From assembly GCA_947632335.1 (NCBI GenBank), contig CANROX010000009.1:1-57705 (forward strand): a stretch of 57,705 bases of DNA, given 5' to 3'. The stretch's first letter is position 1. Each line of letters starts with the position of its first letter. The translations under genes were made by a program, and so were the position numbers. Of the stretch, positions 31,610 to 44,253 are shown piece by piece. A model generated the notes under the pieces. That model was not told where the DNA came from. It made no database searches and saw only the letters and a list, made by a program, of their open reading frames with translations. The DNA is from an uncultured Clostridia bacterium. Lineage in GTDB: Bacteria > Bacillota > Clostridia > Oscillospirales > Acutalibacteraceae.

Positions 31610-33472
31610 ATGATTGTCCCCTATGATTCACGAAGTGAACATTATCGCACACCTTTCGGCGCAGTTGAACAGGGTACTACAATTCATCTTACAATCAGAG
31701 TACCAAGGGATTTGCATTGTTCATATGCTGAACTTGCCATAAAGCACGATAATGACTATAACTGGGAATATCATAAAATGTTCTGGTGCGGTATGCACAA
31801 TGATGATTATGACAAATGGGAGTGTGACTTTACACCGGAACTTATGGGTCTTTACTGGCACGGATTCAGGCTAAGAACACAGTACGGCGACAGATATATT
31901 AATCCAACTGATGTGGACACAAAAAGCTGCATTTCCGACACACCCGGTCGGGCGTGGCAAATTACCTGTTACAAAAGGGGCTTTGAAACACCTAAGTGGC
32001 CGGTGGGCGGCGTTATGTATCAGATTTTCCCCGATAGATTCTATTTTAGCGGTGAAGAAAAAAATATAAACAGAAATGATTTAACCATTGTTGACGATTG
32101 GTATGGTCTGCCACATTGGTGGCCAAATGAACATGGAGAAATTACTAATACGGACTTTTTTAAAGGCGACCTCAAAGGTATTATACAAAAACTTCCCTAT
32201 TTAAAGGATTTGGGTGTTACCTGTATTTATCTTAATCCAATATGTAAAGCGTACAGTAACCACCGTTATGACACAGGGGATTATAGCATGGTTGACCCGA
32301 TGCTGGGTACAGAGGATGATTTTAAGGAGTTATGCTCACAGGCGGCAAAGTTGGGTATACATGTTATTAACGACGGGGTATATTCACACACAGGTTGTGA
32401 CTCAAAATATTTTAACAGAAACGGCAATTATGGTAATGGCGGCGCTTACAGGGATAAAAACTCTCCATATTTTAGCTGGTACAAGTTTAATCAGTGGCCG
32501 GATAATTACAACAGCTGGTGGGGTTTCTATACACTTCCTGAAGTTAATGAGGAAGACCCGAACTTTAACGAATATATAAACGGGGAAAACGGTATTGTAA
32601 GAAAGTGGATGAAAGCGGGCAATTCAGGCTGGCGTCTTGATGTTGCCGATGAACTTCCCGACGGATTTCTTGAAAACTTGAGAAAAGCCGTTAAGGAAGA
32701 AAATCCCGAGGGTATTGTTATCGGTGAAGTCTGGGAGGACGCCTCAAACAAGGAAAGCTACGGCTCAAGGAGAAAATTTTTACTTGGTGAACAACTGGAT
32801 ACTGTTATGAACTATGTTTTCAGAAACGCCATTCTTGAATTTTGCAGAGGTACTGACGCAAAATATGTTCTTGATATTATTATGAGCGTCCTTGAAAATT
32901 ATCCAAAGCCGGTAATACGAATACTTATGAATTTGCTTTCAACCCACGATACGGAAAGAATTTTAACCCTTATTGCAGGTGAACCACTAAATAACAGGGA
33001 CAGAAAGTGGCAGGCAGAAACAAAAATGACTAAGGAACAAAGGGAAAAGGGTCTGCAAATAATGAAAATAGCCTCCGGTATTCAGTATACACTTCCCGGT
33101 TTTCCCTGCGTTTATTATGGAGACGAGGCCGGTATGGAGGGCTACAAGGACCCATTTAACAGATGTGGTTTCCCCTGGGGCAGAGAAGAAACCGACCTTG
33201 TAAAGTGGCACAAGGATTTAGGAGAACTCCGCCAGACAATTTCAGCTCTTTGGGACGGTGAATTTCAGCCTGTTTACTGCAAAGGCAGTGTACTTTCCTA
33301 TCTAAGGCATGATAAGGAAAGCGGTATTTACTGTGCGTTTAACATGGGTGATGTTGATGTTATTATGGACATTCCCGCCGCCCTGTATAACGGAAAACCT
33401 ATGATGGGTACAGAGGTTGTAAAGGGCAGAGTCATTGTTCCCGCAAAAGGTACTGCCTTTATTGCAATGTAA
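31610..33472 (+). CDS. GH13 alpha-glucanase (neopullulanase/cyclomaltodextrinase-like)
   Basis: 620 residues, no signal peptide, so it acts on imported oligosaccharides in the cytoplasm. An N-terminal beta domain (about 1-125, CBM34-like) precedes the (beta/alpha)8 barrel: MYQIFPDRF, GDLKGIIQKLPYLKDLGV, region I HVINDGVYSHTG, region II GWRLDVADE with nucleophile D344, region III IGEVWED with acid/base E373, region IV LLSTHDTERI with H446/D447. The C-terminal beta domain ends PAKGTAFIAM. This layout is typical of enzymes that split alpha-1,4/1,6 maltodextrins, cyclodextrins or pullulan. ATG 31610 is preceded by TTTTGGAGG. Transcribed alone, against the flanking genes. Exact substrate cannot be told. 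Confidence 0.93.
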   Translation: MIVPYDSRSEHYRTPFGAVEQGTTIHLTIRVPRDLHCSYAELAIKHDNDYNWEYHKMFWCGMHNDDYDKWECDFTPELMGLYWHGFRLRTQYGDRYINPTDVDTKSCISDTPGRAWQITCYKRGFETPKWPVGGVMYQIFPDRFYFSGEEKNINRNDLTIVDDWYGLPHWWPNEHGEITNTDFFKGDLKGIIQKLPYLKDLGVTCIYLNPICKAYSNHRYDTGDYSMVDPMLGTEDDFKELCSQAAKLGIHVINDGVYSHTGCDSKYFNRNGNYGNGGAYRDKNSPYFSWYKFNQWPDNYNSWWGFYTLPEVNEEDPNFNEYINGENGIVRKWMKAGNSGWRLDVADELPDGFLENLRKAVKEENPEGIVIGEVWEDASNKESYGSRRKFLLGEQLDTVMNYVFRNAILEFCRGTDAKYVLDIIMSVLENYPKPVIRILMNLLSTHDTERILTLIAGEPLNNRDRKWQAETKMTKEQREKGLQIMKIASGIQYTLPGFPCVYYGDEAGMEGYKDPFNRCGFPWGREETDLVKWHKDLGELRQTISALWDGEFQPVYCKGSVLSYLRHDKESGIYCAFNMGDVDVIMDIPAALYNGKPMMGTEVVKGRVIVPAKGTAFIAM

Positions 33473-33488
33473 TTAAATAATCAAAAAA

Positions 33489-33515
33489 CCTCCCGTATAG
33501 GGAGGCTTTTTATTT
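33489..33515. terminator. Bidirectional terminator
   Basis: CCTCCC-GTATA-GGGAGG with T-runs on both exit sides, between the convergent GH13 and lipoprotein genes. Confidence 0.8.
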
Positions 33516-34220
33516 TTCTGTATGCTGGCCAAAATCACATTTTCCCTGTTTATACATTACATAATCTGTATATTGGGTGTCTGCTATGGCCTTTTTTTCG
33601 GCAGGAAGAGAAATCATTTTTACAATTACATCTTCCCTGCTGTCAGTGCCGATAACCTTGTAAATTACATTATCAAAGTAACAGTTTCCGCTGATTGAGG
33701 TTTCATATAACTTTTTCATATAATTAAATTTATCTAAGTTATAACCGGCACAAACCATAGAAGCTATTGTGCCGATTTTTTCAACCTCTTTGGCAGAGGA
33801 CTTCCAAACCTTACTTGTTGTGGCTGTAGTTACGGAAATAATTTTTTCCGTGTTGTCGTCAACTGCCAGTACAAATTCTCCCTTTTTAAAGGGATAAATA
33901 TAGGAAGTGTAAGTTGTTTTTCCGTCTGTTTGAGATTTTTTTCCTGCCACAGTCCAGTTGCTGCTATCAAGGGAAACCATTTTTTCATTTTCATCAGCAA
34001 CAATTCCCTTGCCTGTTTTTTCCTTATACATATCATTGAATTTTTCTGTAAATTCTTCAATGGTCATATCGTAGGCAAGGCCTGTTTCGTTGCTGTTTTC
34101 TATAACCATTGCTTTTGTGTTCGAGGATAAATTTGAATTTTTCTTTTCTTCACTTTCACCGCATCCGGTGAGAAAAGCTAATGTAATTATAATACATATC
34201 AGGGAAAATAATTTTTTCAT
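33510..34220 (-). CDS. Putative lipoprotein downstream of gyrA
   Basis: 236 residues. Lipoprotein signal MKKLFSLICIIITLAFLTGC, with the lipidated Cys at residue 20, followed by an acidic and Ser/Asn-rich linker (ESEEKKNSNLSS). The mature part has two or three sections of mixed alpha/beta character (MTIEEFTEKFNDMYKEKTG; TTYTSYIYPFKKGEFVLAVDDNTEKI). No family recognised. AAAAGGA precedes ATG 34220, which abuts the gyrA stop, so it is very likely co-transcribed with gyrA. Probably unrelated in function to gyrase. Confidence 0.8.
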   Translation of the reverse strand: MKKLFSLICIIITLAFLTGCGESEEKKNSNLSSNTKAMVIENSNETGLAYDMTIEEFTEKFNDMYKEKTGKGIVADENEKMVSLDSSNWTVAGKKSQTDGKTTYTSYIYPFKKGEFVLAVDDNTEKIISVTTATTSKVWKSSAKEVEKIGTIASMVCAGYNLDKFNYMKKLYETSISGNCYFDNVIYKVIGTDSREDVIVKMISLPAEKKAIADTQYTDYVMYKQGKCDFGQHTEK

Positions 34221-34221
34221 A

Positions 34222-36711
34222 TTATTCCTTTTCTTCTTTTTCAGGGTGGTGGCTTTCCTCCTCATTTTCATGAGGCACTGTAGCAATAGTAATAACCTTG
34301 TCATCTTCACCCGGCTTCATAAGGGTAACACCCTTACTTGGACGGTTGCAGATTCTGACTGATTCCGCATTAATTCTGATAACAATACCGGACTCTGAAA
34401 TAAGAATAATATCATCCTGCAAGTCAACTGTCTGCACAGTTGCAACTTGTCCATACCTATCAATGTGGTAGTTTGTAAGACCCTTGCCGCCACGGGACTG
34501 TATTCTGTAGTCTGTAGCATATGAAAGTCTGCCAAATCCTTTTTCGGAAACAGTAAGAATCATATCATCATCTTTAACTACACACATACCCACAATTATG
34601 TCGCCTTCATCCAGCTTCATAACCTTAACGCCTCGTGCCTGTCTGCCCATAGGTCTTACATCATTTTCATTAAAGCGAATGGCCTTACCCATTTTTGTAG
34701 CTACAAGGACGCTGTCCTCTCCGCTTGTCATTTTAACCCAGGAAAGCTCGTCCCCCTCAAGGAGTTCAAGAGCTATAAGTCCTCCCTTACGGTTTGTATT
34801 GTAGGCTGAAAGGTGAATTCTCTTAATAATACCCTTTTTAGTAACCATAATAAGGTACTTATCCTCTTCCATACTGTCAACCTTAATCATAGAGGTTACT
34901 CTTTCGTCCTGTTCAATGGGAAGAATGTTTGCAATCATCATACCCTTGCTTTGGCGTGAACCCTCCGGTACTTCATAGCACTTCATTCTGTATACCTTAC
35001 CCTTATCGGTAAAGAAAAGGATTAAATCGTGAGAATTTACAACAAACATTTCCTTTGCCACATCTTCTTCACGGCGTGACATACCGGAAACTCCCCGTCC
35101 TCCACGATTCTGTAACTTATAAGTATCCGCAGGTATTCTCTTAATATATCCAAACTGTGTAAGGGTAAGTACGCAGTCCTCCTGTGGTATAAGGTCCTCA
35201 ATATCGACCTCGCCGGAAACAGCACATATTTCTGTTCTTCTGGGGTCAGAATATTTGTTGCGGACTGCTATAGTTTCTTCCTTAACAATAGAGAGCTGTT
35301 TATCCTTGTTAATAAGTATTTCTTTAAGCTCTGCAATCTTTTTGTTAAGTGCGGAAAGCTCATTTTCAATCTTTTCCCTTTCAAGATTTGTCAACTGTCC
35401 AAGGCGCATTTGAACAATGGCCTGAGCCTGTATGTCATCTAATCCGAATTTTTCACATAAATTTGCCTTTGCACTTGACTGGTCCTTGGATTCTCTGATA
35501 ATTTTAATAACTTCATCAATATTATCCTGTGCAATTTTCAGACCCTCTAATATATGACATCTTTCTTCAGCTTTTTTAAGGTCAAATGCAGTCCTCCTTA
35601 CAATTACATCAACCTGGAAGTCAATATAATGCTGGAGCATCTCTTTAAGGGTGAGAATTTTTGGTTCTCCGTTTACAATAGCAAGATTAATTACACCAAA
35701 GGTTGTCTGTAACTGTGTATTCTTAAACAATGTATTCAGCACAACCTGTGGGGATGCCTCTCTCTTTATGTCAATTTCAATGTGCATACCGTTTCTGTCG
35801 GAATGGTCTTCTATGTTAGAGATACCTTCAATTCTCTTTTCCCTGACCATATCGGCAATACTTTCAATAAGCCTTGCCTTATTAACCTGATACGGCAGTT
35901 CCTTTACAATAATTTTGAACCTGCCGTTTTTCATTTCTTCAATTTCTGTTTTAGCGCGAAGAACAATTTTTCCCCTGCCTGTGGCGTAAGCGGCTCTTAT
36001 TCCGCTTCTGCCCATAATCATACCGCCTGTGGGAAAGTCCGGACCGGGCATACATTCCATAAGGTCAGCAATTTCTGCATCCGGATTATCTATAAGGAGG
36101 CACATTGCGTCTACAGCCTCACCAAGATTATGGGGAGGAATGTTTGTAGCCATACCAACAGCAATACCCGATGAACCGTTGACAAGCAGATTAGGAAATT
36201 TTGTGGGCAGAACAGTCGGTTCTTCAAGACGGTCGTCATAGTTTGGCATAAAATCAACAGTATTCTTATCAATATCCGTAAGCATTTCTGTTGAAATTTT
36301 ACTCATTCTTGCTTCCGTATACCTGTAAGCGGCAGGCGGGTCGCCGTCAACTGAACCAAAGTTACCGTGGCCGTCTACCAGCATATATCTCATTGAAAAT
36401 GTCTGTGCAAGTCTTACCAGTGCGTCATAAACAGAGGCATCACCGTGGGGGTGATATGAACCCAGCACTGCACCTACTGTGTCGGCACATTTATGGTATG
36501 GTTTATTTGGCTCAAGTCCTTTTTCATGCATTGTATAGAGTATTCTTCTGTGTACCGGCTTTAATCCGTCTCTTACATCAGGAAGTGCTCGGGATACAAT
36601 AACTGACATTGAGTAGTCCAAAAAAGACTTTCTCATTTCCCTGTCAATATCTACATTTATAATTTTTGACTGGGGCATTATATAATCTTTATTATCATTA
36701 TTATCAGCCAT
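34222..36711 (-). CDS. gyrA: DNA gyrase subunit A
   Basis: 829 residues. The breakage-reunion domain contains the quinolone region ([15 protein letters not shown], residues 87-100) and the catalytic Tyr Y131 in [10 protein letters not shown]; the C-terminal beta-pinwheel carries the gyrase-specific GyrA box, here QSRGGKG. With GyrB it introduces negative supercoils. The residue equivalent to E. coli Ser83 is Ala (A92), while the Asp87 equivalent (D96) is kept. The tail is acidic. It starts 12 nt after gyrB. Confidence 0.97.
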   Translation of the reverse strand: MADNNDNKDYIMPQSKIINVDIDREMRKSFLDYSMSVIVSRALPDVRDGLKPVHRRILYTMHEKGLEPNKPYHKCADTVGAVLGSYHPHGDASVYDALVRLAQTFSMRYMLVDGHGNFGSVDGDPPAAYRYTEARMSKISTEMLTDIDKNTVDFMPNYDDRLEEPTVLPTKFPNLLVNGSSGIAVGMATNIPPHNLGEAVDAMCLLIDNPDAEIADLMECMPGPDFPTGGMIMGRSGIRAAYATGRGKIVLRAKTEIEEMKNGRFKIIVKELPYQVNKARLIESIADMVREKRIEGISNIEDHSDRNGMHIEIDIKREASPQVVLNTLFKNTQLQTTFGVINLAIVNGEPKILTLKEMLQHYIDFQVDVIVRRTAFDLKKAEERCHILEGLKIAQDNIDEVIKIIRESKDQSSAKANLCEKFGLDDIQAQAIVQMRLGQLTNLEREKIENELSALNKKIAELKEILINKDKQLSIVKEETIAVRNKYSDPRRTEICAVSGEVDIEDLIPQEDCVLTLTQFGYIKRIPADTYKLQNRGGRGVSGMSRREEDVAKEMFVVNSHDLILFFTDKGKVYRMKCYEVPEGSRQSKGMMIANILPIEQDERVTSMIKVDSMEEDKYLIMVTKKGIIKRIHLSAYNTNRKGGLIALELLEGDELSWVKMTSGEDSVLVATKMGKAIRFNENDVRPMGRQARGVKVMKLDEGDIIVGMCVVKDDDMILTVSEKGFGRLSYATDYRIQSRGGKGLTNYHIDRYGQVATVQTVDLQDDIILISESGIVIRINAESVRICNRPSKGVTLMKPGEDDKVITIATVPHENEEESHHPEKEEKE

Positions 36712-36723
36712 TTTTATCCCTCC

Positions 36724-39023
<2,300 letters not shown>

Positions 39024-39033
39024 TAATCATCAC

Positions 39034-39657
39034 TCATACTATCAAAAAAGAATTTCTGTCTTTTCCTTTATCCGTACTGGAACTACTGAGATTATTATTT
39101 TTTAAAGAGAAAGACGCTGTTTTTTCTTTCAGAAGATTTCGGGAAATTGTATCGGTTTCAACCTTGCCGTATCTTCCGTCATCAGCAAAAGCCTTTGTAC
39201 GGGCACTCTCTTCCTCTGTTATAATTTTTCTCTTTGATTTAATCTGATTAAACACATCCTTATTAATAAAAGGACCGTTTTCTTCAAGTTCGCTTTCCGT
39301 TACCGGAGAAAGAATTTCCGGCTTTGTAAGCTTTTGCTGTAATGTAACCGCATCTCTATATTTTTTAAGTGGACGCAGTGTAATAAAGAAAGGTACAAAA
39401 AGATAAAAAATAAAGAATGGTACCATTACGAGTAAAAACGAAAAAATATTTTTTTCAGCAATAAACATAATAACAAGGGTCATTATGATAACTGCAACCA
39501 TAAGTGCAAGAGCAAACGCAAGCCACATTTTTTTATTGATGTAAACATTACTTTCCTTTTTACATCTGCTGCATCTATATTCTCCCTTTGATTTGTATTC
39601 AAATGCAGTTGGATAGGACAATCTCCTTCCGCAGTAAGGACATTTTGCTAATTTCAT
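39034..39657 (-). CDS. Zinc-ribbon membrane protein
   Basis: 207 residues: a zinc ribbon (KCPYCGRRLSYP ... YRCSRCKKES, four Cys in the first 35 residues), two TM helices (about 45-68 and 71-93), then a long hydrophilic, Ser/Lys/Glu-rich cytoplasmic tail ending in a low-complexity LKNNNLSSSSTDKG segment. AAAGGAG precedes ATG 39657. It lies between remB and a smaller zinc-ribbon protein, inside the origin operon. No known function; such proteins are often seen in clostridial genomes as sensors or stress-related membrane proteins, but that is a guess. Confidence 0.75.
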   Translation of the reverse strand: MKLAKCPYCGRRLSYPTAFEYKSKGEYRCSRCKKESNVYINKKMWLAFALALMVAVIIMTLVIMFIAEKNIFSFLLVMVPFFIFYLFVPFFITLRPLKKYRDAVTLQQKLTKPEILSPVTESELEENGPFINKDVFNQIKSKRKIITEEESARTKAFADDGRYGKVETDTISRNLLKEKTASFSLKNNNLSSSSTDKGKDRNSFLIV

Positions 39658-39670
39658 AATTATACTCCTT

Positions 39671-39922
39671 TCAGAGATTATTTCTTCTTTTCATAAGGGT
39701 CTGACTGCTTATCTGACTTATATAAACCTTGATTTCTCCATTTTCATTACAGACGATATAACTTTTTGGAAGCTCCATGGAAACATTAATTACCCTGTTT
39801 TTCCTTGTAGCCGACGCCAAATATTCCTTAGTCCATTTAGAGATTGTGGAAGTATCCATATCAAATATTCCAACAATATCTCCTGTTTTCACCACAGTAT
39901 TTTCACCTAAATGCAAATACAT
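39671..39922 (-). CDS. remB: RemB-like extracellular matrix regulator (DUF370)
   Basis: 83 residues, starting MYLHLGENTVVKTGDIVGIFDMDT, the conserved beginning of the RemB/YaaB family of small DNA-binding proteins, found between recF and gyrB in most Firmicutes. RemA/RemB control biofilm matrix and osmoprotection genes in Bacillus. The C-terminal half (ISKWTKEYLASATRKNRVINV, KSYIVCNENGEIKVYIS) fits the family. It starts 9 nt after recF, with GAGGAA overlapping the end of recF. Confidence 0.9.
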   Translation of the reverse strand: MYLHLGENTVVKTGDIVGIFDMDTSTISKWTKEYLASATRKNRVINVSMELPKSYIVCNENGEIKVYISQISSQTLMKRRNNL

Positions 39923-39931
39923 AATTATCCA

Positions 39932-41035
39932 CTATTCCTCTGTAACTATGCCTTTGTCCACCAGAAAAATTTTCCCTTTTTCCAGTTCCCTTTTATTTTG
40001 CTTTTCACAGCAGGTTATAAAAACCTGATAATCATTTATTTTATTAAGGAGATAATTCTGCCTTTTATTATCCAACTCCGAAAGAACATCATCGAGGAGT
40101 AAAACAGGCCTTTCCTCCCTTATTTCACTGAGTATGCTGGCTTCTGATAATTTTAATGAAAGTACCGCACTTCTCTGTTGTCCCTGACTTCCAAAGCTCT
40201 TTGCCTTCATACCGTTTATTAAAATATTTATATCATCTCTGTGAGGGCCTACTGTTGTATATCCAAGATAAAGGTCATCTTTATACTTTTTCTGTAATTC
40301 AGCCCTGAATCTTTCCCTTATATTTCCTAAGTTTTCCACATCAAAATCACTTACTGTGGAAACATATTCTATATCTAAAATTTCTTTATTATCAGAAATC
40401 CCAAAGTGAAAATGTCTTGTGCTGTCTTTCAGTTTTTCTGCATACTTAATTCTCTGCTGAATTATATATGCTCCGAATTTACAGAGATTTTCATCCCATA
40501 TTTCAAGGGTAGAAAGAAGTTCACTGTGTTTGTTAATATCTTTTAACAATGCATTTCTCTGATTTAATATCTGATTGTATTTTGAAAAGTACACTGCATA
40601 TTTTAACTTTTGTTGACATAAAGCCCCGTCAAGAAATTTTCGCCTTACCCCCGGCCCTGCTTTTACAAGGGACAAGTGTTCCGGTGAAAATACAACACAG
40701 GAAAATTTTTCAATAAGTTCTGCTCCGCTTTTCTTTTTTACACCGTTAATAAAAACTTCCTTTTTATTCCCGGAATAACGGATTTCTGCATTCTGTTCTC
40801 TTTCCTGACTGAAAAATTCCATTTTAATCTTTGCAAATTTTTCATCAAAATTAATCAGTTCCCTTTCCGGAGAACCTCTGAAAGAGTGTCCCCCGCAGAA
40901 AAGCCAGATACATTCAAGAACATTTGTTTTTCCCTGAGCGTTTTGTCCGAATATTACATTTGTTTGTTCATGGGCAAAAATTTTATTTTGCTGAAGATTT
41001 CTGAAATTTTGAAATTCAAGAGAATTAACTTTCAA
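39932..41035 (-). CDS. recF: DNA replication and repair protein RecF
   Basis: 367 residues, SMC-like ATPase. Walker [16 protein letters not shown] at about 29-43, signature [17 protein letters not shown] and Walker [17 protein letters not shown] near the C-terminus. RecF helps load RecA at single-strand gaps. The start is TTG 41035, overlapping the yaaA stop (TTGA), so translation is coupled. Confidence 0.95.
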   Translation of the reverse strand: MKVNSLEFQNFRNLQQNKIFAHEQTNVIFGQNAQGKTNVLECIWLFCGGHSFRGSPERELINFDEKFAKIKMEFFSQEREQNAEIRYSGNKKEVFINGVKKKSGAELIEKFSCVVFSPEHLSLVKAGPGVRRKFLDGALCQQKLKYAVYFSKYNQILNQRNALLKDINKHSELLSTLEIWDENLCKFGAYIIQQRIKYAEKLKDSTRHFHFGISDNKEILDIEYVSTVSDFDVENLGNIRERFRAELQKKYKDDLYLGYTTVGPHRDDINILINGMKAKSFGSQGQQRSAVLSLKLSEASILSEIREERPVLLLDDVLSELDNKRQNYLLNKINDYQVFITCCEKQNKRELEKGKIFLVDKGIVTEE

Positions 41036-41250
41036 TATTCTCTAACCTCTAAAGTCAAGTCGTCAAGAGTTACTTTATCTCCCTGCCGAATTTTTTTCCC
41101 ACGCATTGTGCAAACCTGTCCGTTTACAAGAACACAGCCGTCTTGAATTAGTATCTTAGCTTGTCCTCCCGTTTCTGTAAGGCCTGAAAATTTAAGTAAG
41201 TCCTGTAACTTTATAAATTCTGTTTCAATATAAAATAATTCTTTATTCAT
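41032..41250 (-). CDS. yaaA: S4-domain RNA-binding protein YaaA
   Basis: 72 residues, essentially one S4 domain ([34 protein letters not shown], then [12 protein letters not shown]). In Firmicutes this gene always lies between dnaN and recF and is linked to ribosome assembly. It starts 4 nt after dnaN and overlaps recF by 4 nt. Confidence 0.93.
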   Translation of the reverse strand: MNKELFYIETEFIKLQDLLKFSGLTETGGQAKILIQDGCVLVNGQVCTMRGKKIRQGDKVTLDDLTLEVREY

Positions 41251-41254
41251 TTTC

Positions 41255-42352
41255 TTATGAAATTCTCATTGGAACTACAAGGAAGATAAAATCATCACTT
41301 TTTAACGGTTTAATAATCATAGGAGAAAGTCCCCCGTTTAATATTAATCTGATTTCATCTGTTTCGCAGTTTCTTAATGCTTCAAGCAGATACCTGTTGT
41401 TAAAACCAATTTCAACATCACTGCCGGAAATTGTTGTACTTATGCTGTCATTTGCCTTACCCATTGATGTTTTGCAAACAAGACTAATTTCATCATTACT
41501 GAAATTACACCTTACGGGAGAGGGAAACTTATCATTTGCAAGTAGGCTCATTCTTTCAACTGCCTGTAAAATTTCTCTTGTATTTACATTTACTTCAGTT
41601 TCCTTACCCTTGGGAATTGCTGAATTATAATCGATAAAATTACCCTCAATAAGCCTTGAAATTACATAAAATGTACCCACCTTAAAAAGGGTGTGGCGCT
41701 GACCGATAATTATTTCAACATCTTCATCTTCGTCAGTAATAAGTTTAAGAATTTCTCCCTGAGTTTTCTTTGGAATTACAAATTCATTTTCGGAATTGCT
41801 GTCTATATTTTCTTTTCTGATAGCCATTCTGTATCCGTCAATAGCAACTACAGTTAAAATTTTATCCCTTATTTCAAATAGAGAACCTGTATAGATAGGT
41901 TTTGAATTGTTATCGGAAACAGCATAGATGGTCTGTCTAATCATATCCCTCAGAAGTCCGCCCTTAATTACTATCCTGTCTGTTTCTTCAATTTTCGGAA
42001 GTTCAGGGTATTCAGCAGATGAAAGTCCTACAATCTGATAAGAGGCATTTCCGCTTGTTATATATGTTACCATTCTGTCGTCTGTTTCTATAGTAACAAT
42101 TTCCTCCGGAAGTCTTCTTACAATATCACCGAAAAGTCTTGCAGATACTACAATACTTCCCTCATCTTGAATTTGTGCTTCCAAATCTGTTGTAATACCT
42201 ATTTCAAGGTCATAGCCCGAAAGATTAATTTTTTCATTTTTTGCTTTTATAAGTATACCTTCAAGAGCCGGTATAGACGCTTTTACAGCAACTGCTCTTT
42301 GAACATTGGAAACAGCTGTACTTAAATCTGTCCTTGAACAAGTAAATTTCAT
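41255..42352 (-). CDS. dnaN: DNA polymerase III beta sliding clamp
   Basis: 365 residues, three repeated clamp domains: starts [21 protein letters not shown], with [15 protein letters not shown] junctions between domains and the terminal PMIIKPL ... FLVVPMRIS that is diagnostic of beta clamps. It tethers polymerase III to DNA. AAAGGA lies before ATG 42352. The 230 bp separating it from dnaA carry DnaA-box-like sequences. Confidence 0.97.
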   Translation of the reverse strand: MKFTCSRTDLSTAVSNVQRAVAVKASIPALEGILIKAKNEKINLSGYDLEIGITTDLEAQIQDEGSIVVSARLFGDIVRRLPEEIVTIETDDRMVTYITSGNASYQIVGLSSAEYPELPKIEETDRIVIKGGLLRDMIRQTIYAVSDNNSKPIYTGSLFEIRDKILTVVAIDGYRMAIRKENIDSNSENEFVIPKKTQGEILKLITDEDEDVEIIIGQRHTLFKVGTFYVISRLIEGNFIDYNSAIPKGKETEVNVNTREILQAVERMSLLANDKFPSPVRCNFSNDEISLVCKTSMGKANDSISTTISGSDVEIGFNNRYLLEALRNCETDEIRLILNGGLSPMIIKPLKSDDFIFLVVPMRIS

Positions 42353-42582
42353 TTTCTGTCCTTTCCATCATTTACAAGTGAAATGATATGTAAATTTATA
42401 GTAGTAGCAGTAGGGTATGTGGAAATATATAAAAACTATCTTTTTATCAGATATATTCACAAAAGTGATTAAACAAATAAAATGTTGAAAAAAATAAATT
42501 ATGTTTAAAAAAAGCGAAATAATTTATTTCTTTATAAGATGTTAGTCTATGTGATGTTAATGTGTGTGAATATGTGGAAAAT
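42353..42582. other. oriC candidate between dnaA and dnaN
   Basis: No gene. The minus-strand 3' end of dnaA is followed by four DnaA-box-like 9-mers: TTTTCCACA at 42581-42573 and ATATTCACA at 42573-42565 (both minus strand), ATATTCACA at 42453-42461 (plus strand) and ATTTCCACA at 42426-42418 (minus strand). Between them lies an extremely AT-rich stretch (about 42470-42540), a plausible unwinding element. This is the position of the functional origin in Bacillus. The boxes differ from TTATCCACA by one or two bases. Confidence 0.65.
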
Positions 42583-43908
42583 TTATCTGTCCCTTATGTT
42601 TTTGATTATATCCTCTACTGTTTCTTTTATATCGTTATTTGTATTCATCTGTTCAGTAATCTGCTGAACTGTATAAACAATAGTTGTATAATGTCGGTTT
42701 CCAAACTCTTTTCCTATTTCAACCATAGAAAGATTTGTAAGACTTCTCACTATGTATATGGCAATATGCCTTGCCTGGCTAATATCTGCCCTTCTGCTTT
42801 TTGAATGGCGGATTTCTTCAGCTGAAAAGCCAAAGTTTCTTCCAACTTCCTGACATATTTTATCAAGTGTAACTTCCGGAGGGGTGTCATTATTTAGAAT
42901 ATCGCTTATACCCTCTTTAACAACGGAAAGAGAGGGTTTTTCCCCTGAAAGAAGAATTTTTGCTTTTAGTTTTTTTACAACTCCCTCAAGCTGACGAATA
43001 TTTGTTTTAAGATTTTTTGCTATGTATTCGCAGACATCATCCCCAAGGTCAATTCCGAGAACTTCTGACTTTCTCTTTACTATTGCAATCCTTGTTTCAA
43101 AGTCCGGCGGCTGAACATCGGCAAGAAGTCCGGATTCAAATCGTGAACGGAGCCTGTCCTCAAGAGTTTTAATTTCTCTGGGAGGTCGGTCAGAAGTAAG
43201 GACAATCTGTTTATTTGCCTCGTGAAGAGTATTAAATGTATGGAAAAATTCCTCCTGGGTACTTTCCTTACCTCCTATAAACTGAACGTCGTCTACAAGG
43301 AGAACATCAGCACTTCTGTATTTATTGCGGAATGCAACAGTGGTATTTTTCTTAATTGCCTCAATCATCTCGTTGGTGAAATCGTCACCTTTAACATAGA
43401 CAATTTTTTTGTCGGGAAAATTATTCTTTATTTCGTTGCTTATAGCATATAAAAGGTGGGTTTTTCCAAGTCCGCTGTTTCCGTAAAGAAAAAGAGGGTT
43501 GTATGCCCCGGCAGGATTTTGTGCTACTGCCAAAGATGCCGCATGGGCAAATTTATTTGAAGAACCCACAATAAAAGTGTCGAAAGTAAATTCATAGCCG
43601 GTTTCTGCACTTTGCTGTTTTTCATTTTCTTTCATACTGCTGGCGCTTTGCACTTCGTCGGGAATTTTAAAATTGATATTAAAGTGTGTACCAAAAACAG
43701 TATCAAAGGCGTCGTTTAGAAGTGGTATATAACATTTGAGGAGGGTTTGTCTATGAAAATTGTTCGGAACAAGAAGTACAGTTTCATTTTTATCAAAATC
43801 TAAACTTACAGGTTCAATCCTCTTAATCCATGTATTATATGCCACATCTGTAATTTTTCCTTTGCAGTAGTCGCTTATTATATTCCAGGCTTCATTAAAT
43901 GAATCCAT
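42583..43908 (-). CDS. dnaA: Chromosomal replication initiator DnaA
   Basis: 441 residues in the usual four domains: domain I (1-80), a short linker (about 85-105), the AAA+ domain with Walker A GNSGLGKT (143-150) and Walker B ADVLLVDDVQFIGG, and the C-terminal HTH (ADISQARHIAIYIVRSLTN, EIGKEFG). It binds DnaA boxes and opens oriC. The base-reading signature, usually GGRDHTT, is here GNRHYTT (R405-H406-Y407-T408), so both the Asp and the His that contact the box in E. coli are replaced. AAGGAAG lies before ATG 43908. First gene of the leftward origin operon. Confidence 0.97.
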   Translation of the reverse strand: MDSFNEAWNIISDYCKGKITDVAYNTWIKRIEPVSLDFDKNETVLLVPNNFHRQTLLKCYIPLLNDAFDTVFGTHFNINFKIPDEVQSASSMKENEKQQSAETGYEFTFDTFIVGSSNKFAHAASLAVAQNPAGAYNPLFLYGNSGLGKTHLLYAISNEIKNNFPDKKIVYVKGDDFTNEMIEAIKKNTTVAFRNKYRSADVLLVDDVQFIGGKESTQEEFFHTFNTLHEANKQIVLTSDRPPREIKTLEDRLRSRFESGLLADVQPPDFETRIAIVKRKSEVLGIDLGDDVCEYIAKNLKTNIRQLEGVVKKLKAKILLSGEKPSLSVVKEGISDILNNDTPPEVTLDKICQEVGRNFGFSAEEIRHSKSRRADISQARHIAIYIVRSLTNLSMVEIGKEFGNRHYTTIVYTVQQITEQMNTNNDIKETVEDIIKNIRDR

Positions 43909-43992
43909 ATATACACTTCCTTAATTGAAATGAATAAAACTTTTATAAAATACAAATGGGCGCAATCTAACCCATATTACATTCATTGTACT

Positions 43993-44021
43993 ATTATAGC
44001 AAAAAAACAGATACTTTTCAA
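43993..44021 (-). promoter_or_regulatory. dnaA promoter
   Basis: Minus-strand TTGAAA (44021-44016), 17-bp spacer, TATAAT (43998-43993); leader of about 80 nt to dnaA. Confidence 0.7.
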
Positions 44022-44182
44022 GGAAAATTTTTTGCATATATATAGTATATTAATCTATTTAATATACATAGCTGTTTTAAAAAATATTTATACATTAATT
44101 TGTGGTGTAAATTAAAATAAATACTACATATTGTATATATATTTGAAATAAAAAAATAAATCTAAAAAAAAGGCAAATTTTC

Positions 44183-44211
44183 TTGACTGAATTTGCAAAA
44201 TAATATATAAT
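44183..44211 (+). promoter_or_regulatory. rpmH promoter
   Basis: TTGACT (44183-44188), 17-bp spacer, TATAAT (44206-44211), about 43 bp before the rpmH start. Confidence 0.75.
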
Positions 44212-44253
44212 GCTATATTGCAAGGTAATGTATTTCCGAAAGGAGGGTTTTCT

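Larger units (their letters stand above)
43909..44253. other. dnaA-rpmH divergent intergenic region (possible second origin lobe)
   Basis: 345 bp, no gene, very AT-rich. It contains back-to-back promoters for dnaA (43993-44021) and rpmH (44183-44211). A weak box-like TTATACATT lies around 44089. In Bacillus this side also carries DnaA boxes; here none of good quality is visible. Confidence 0.5.
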
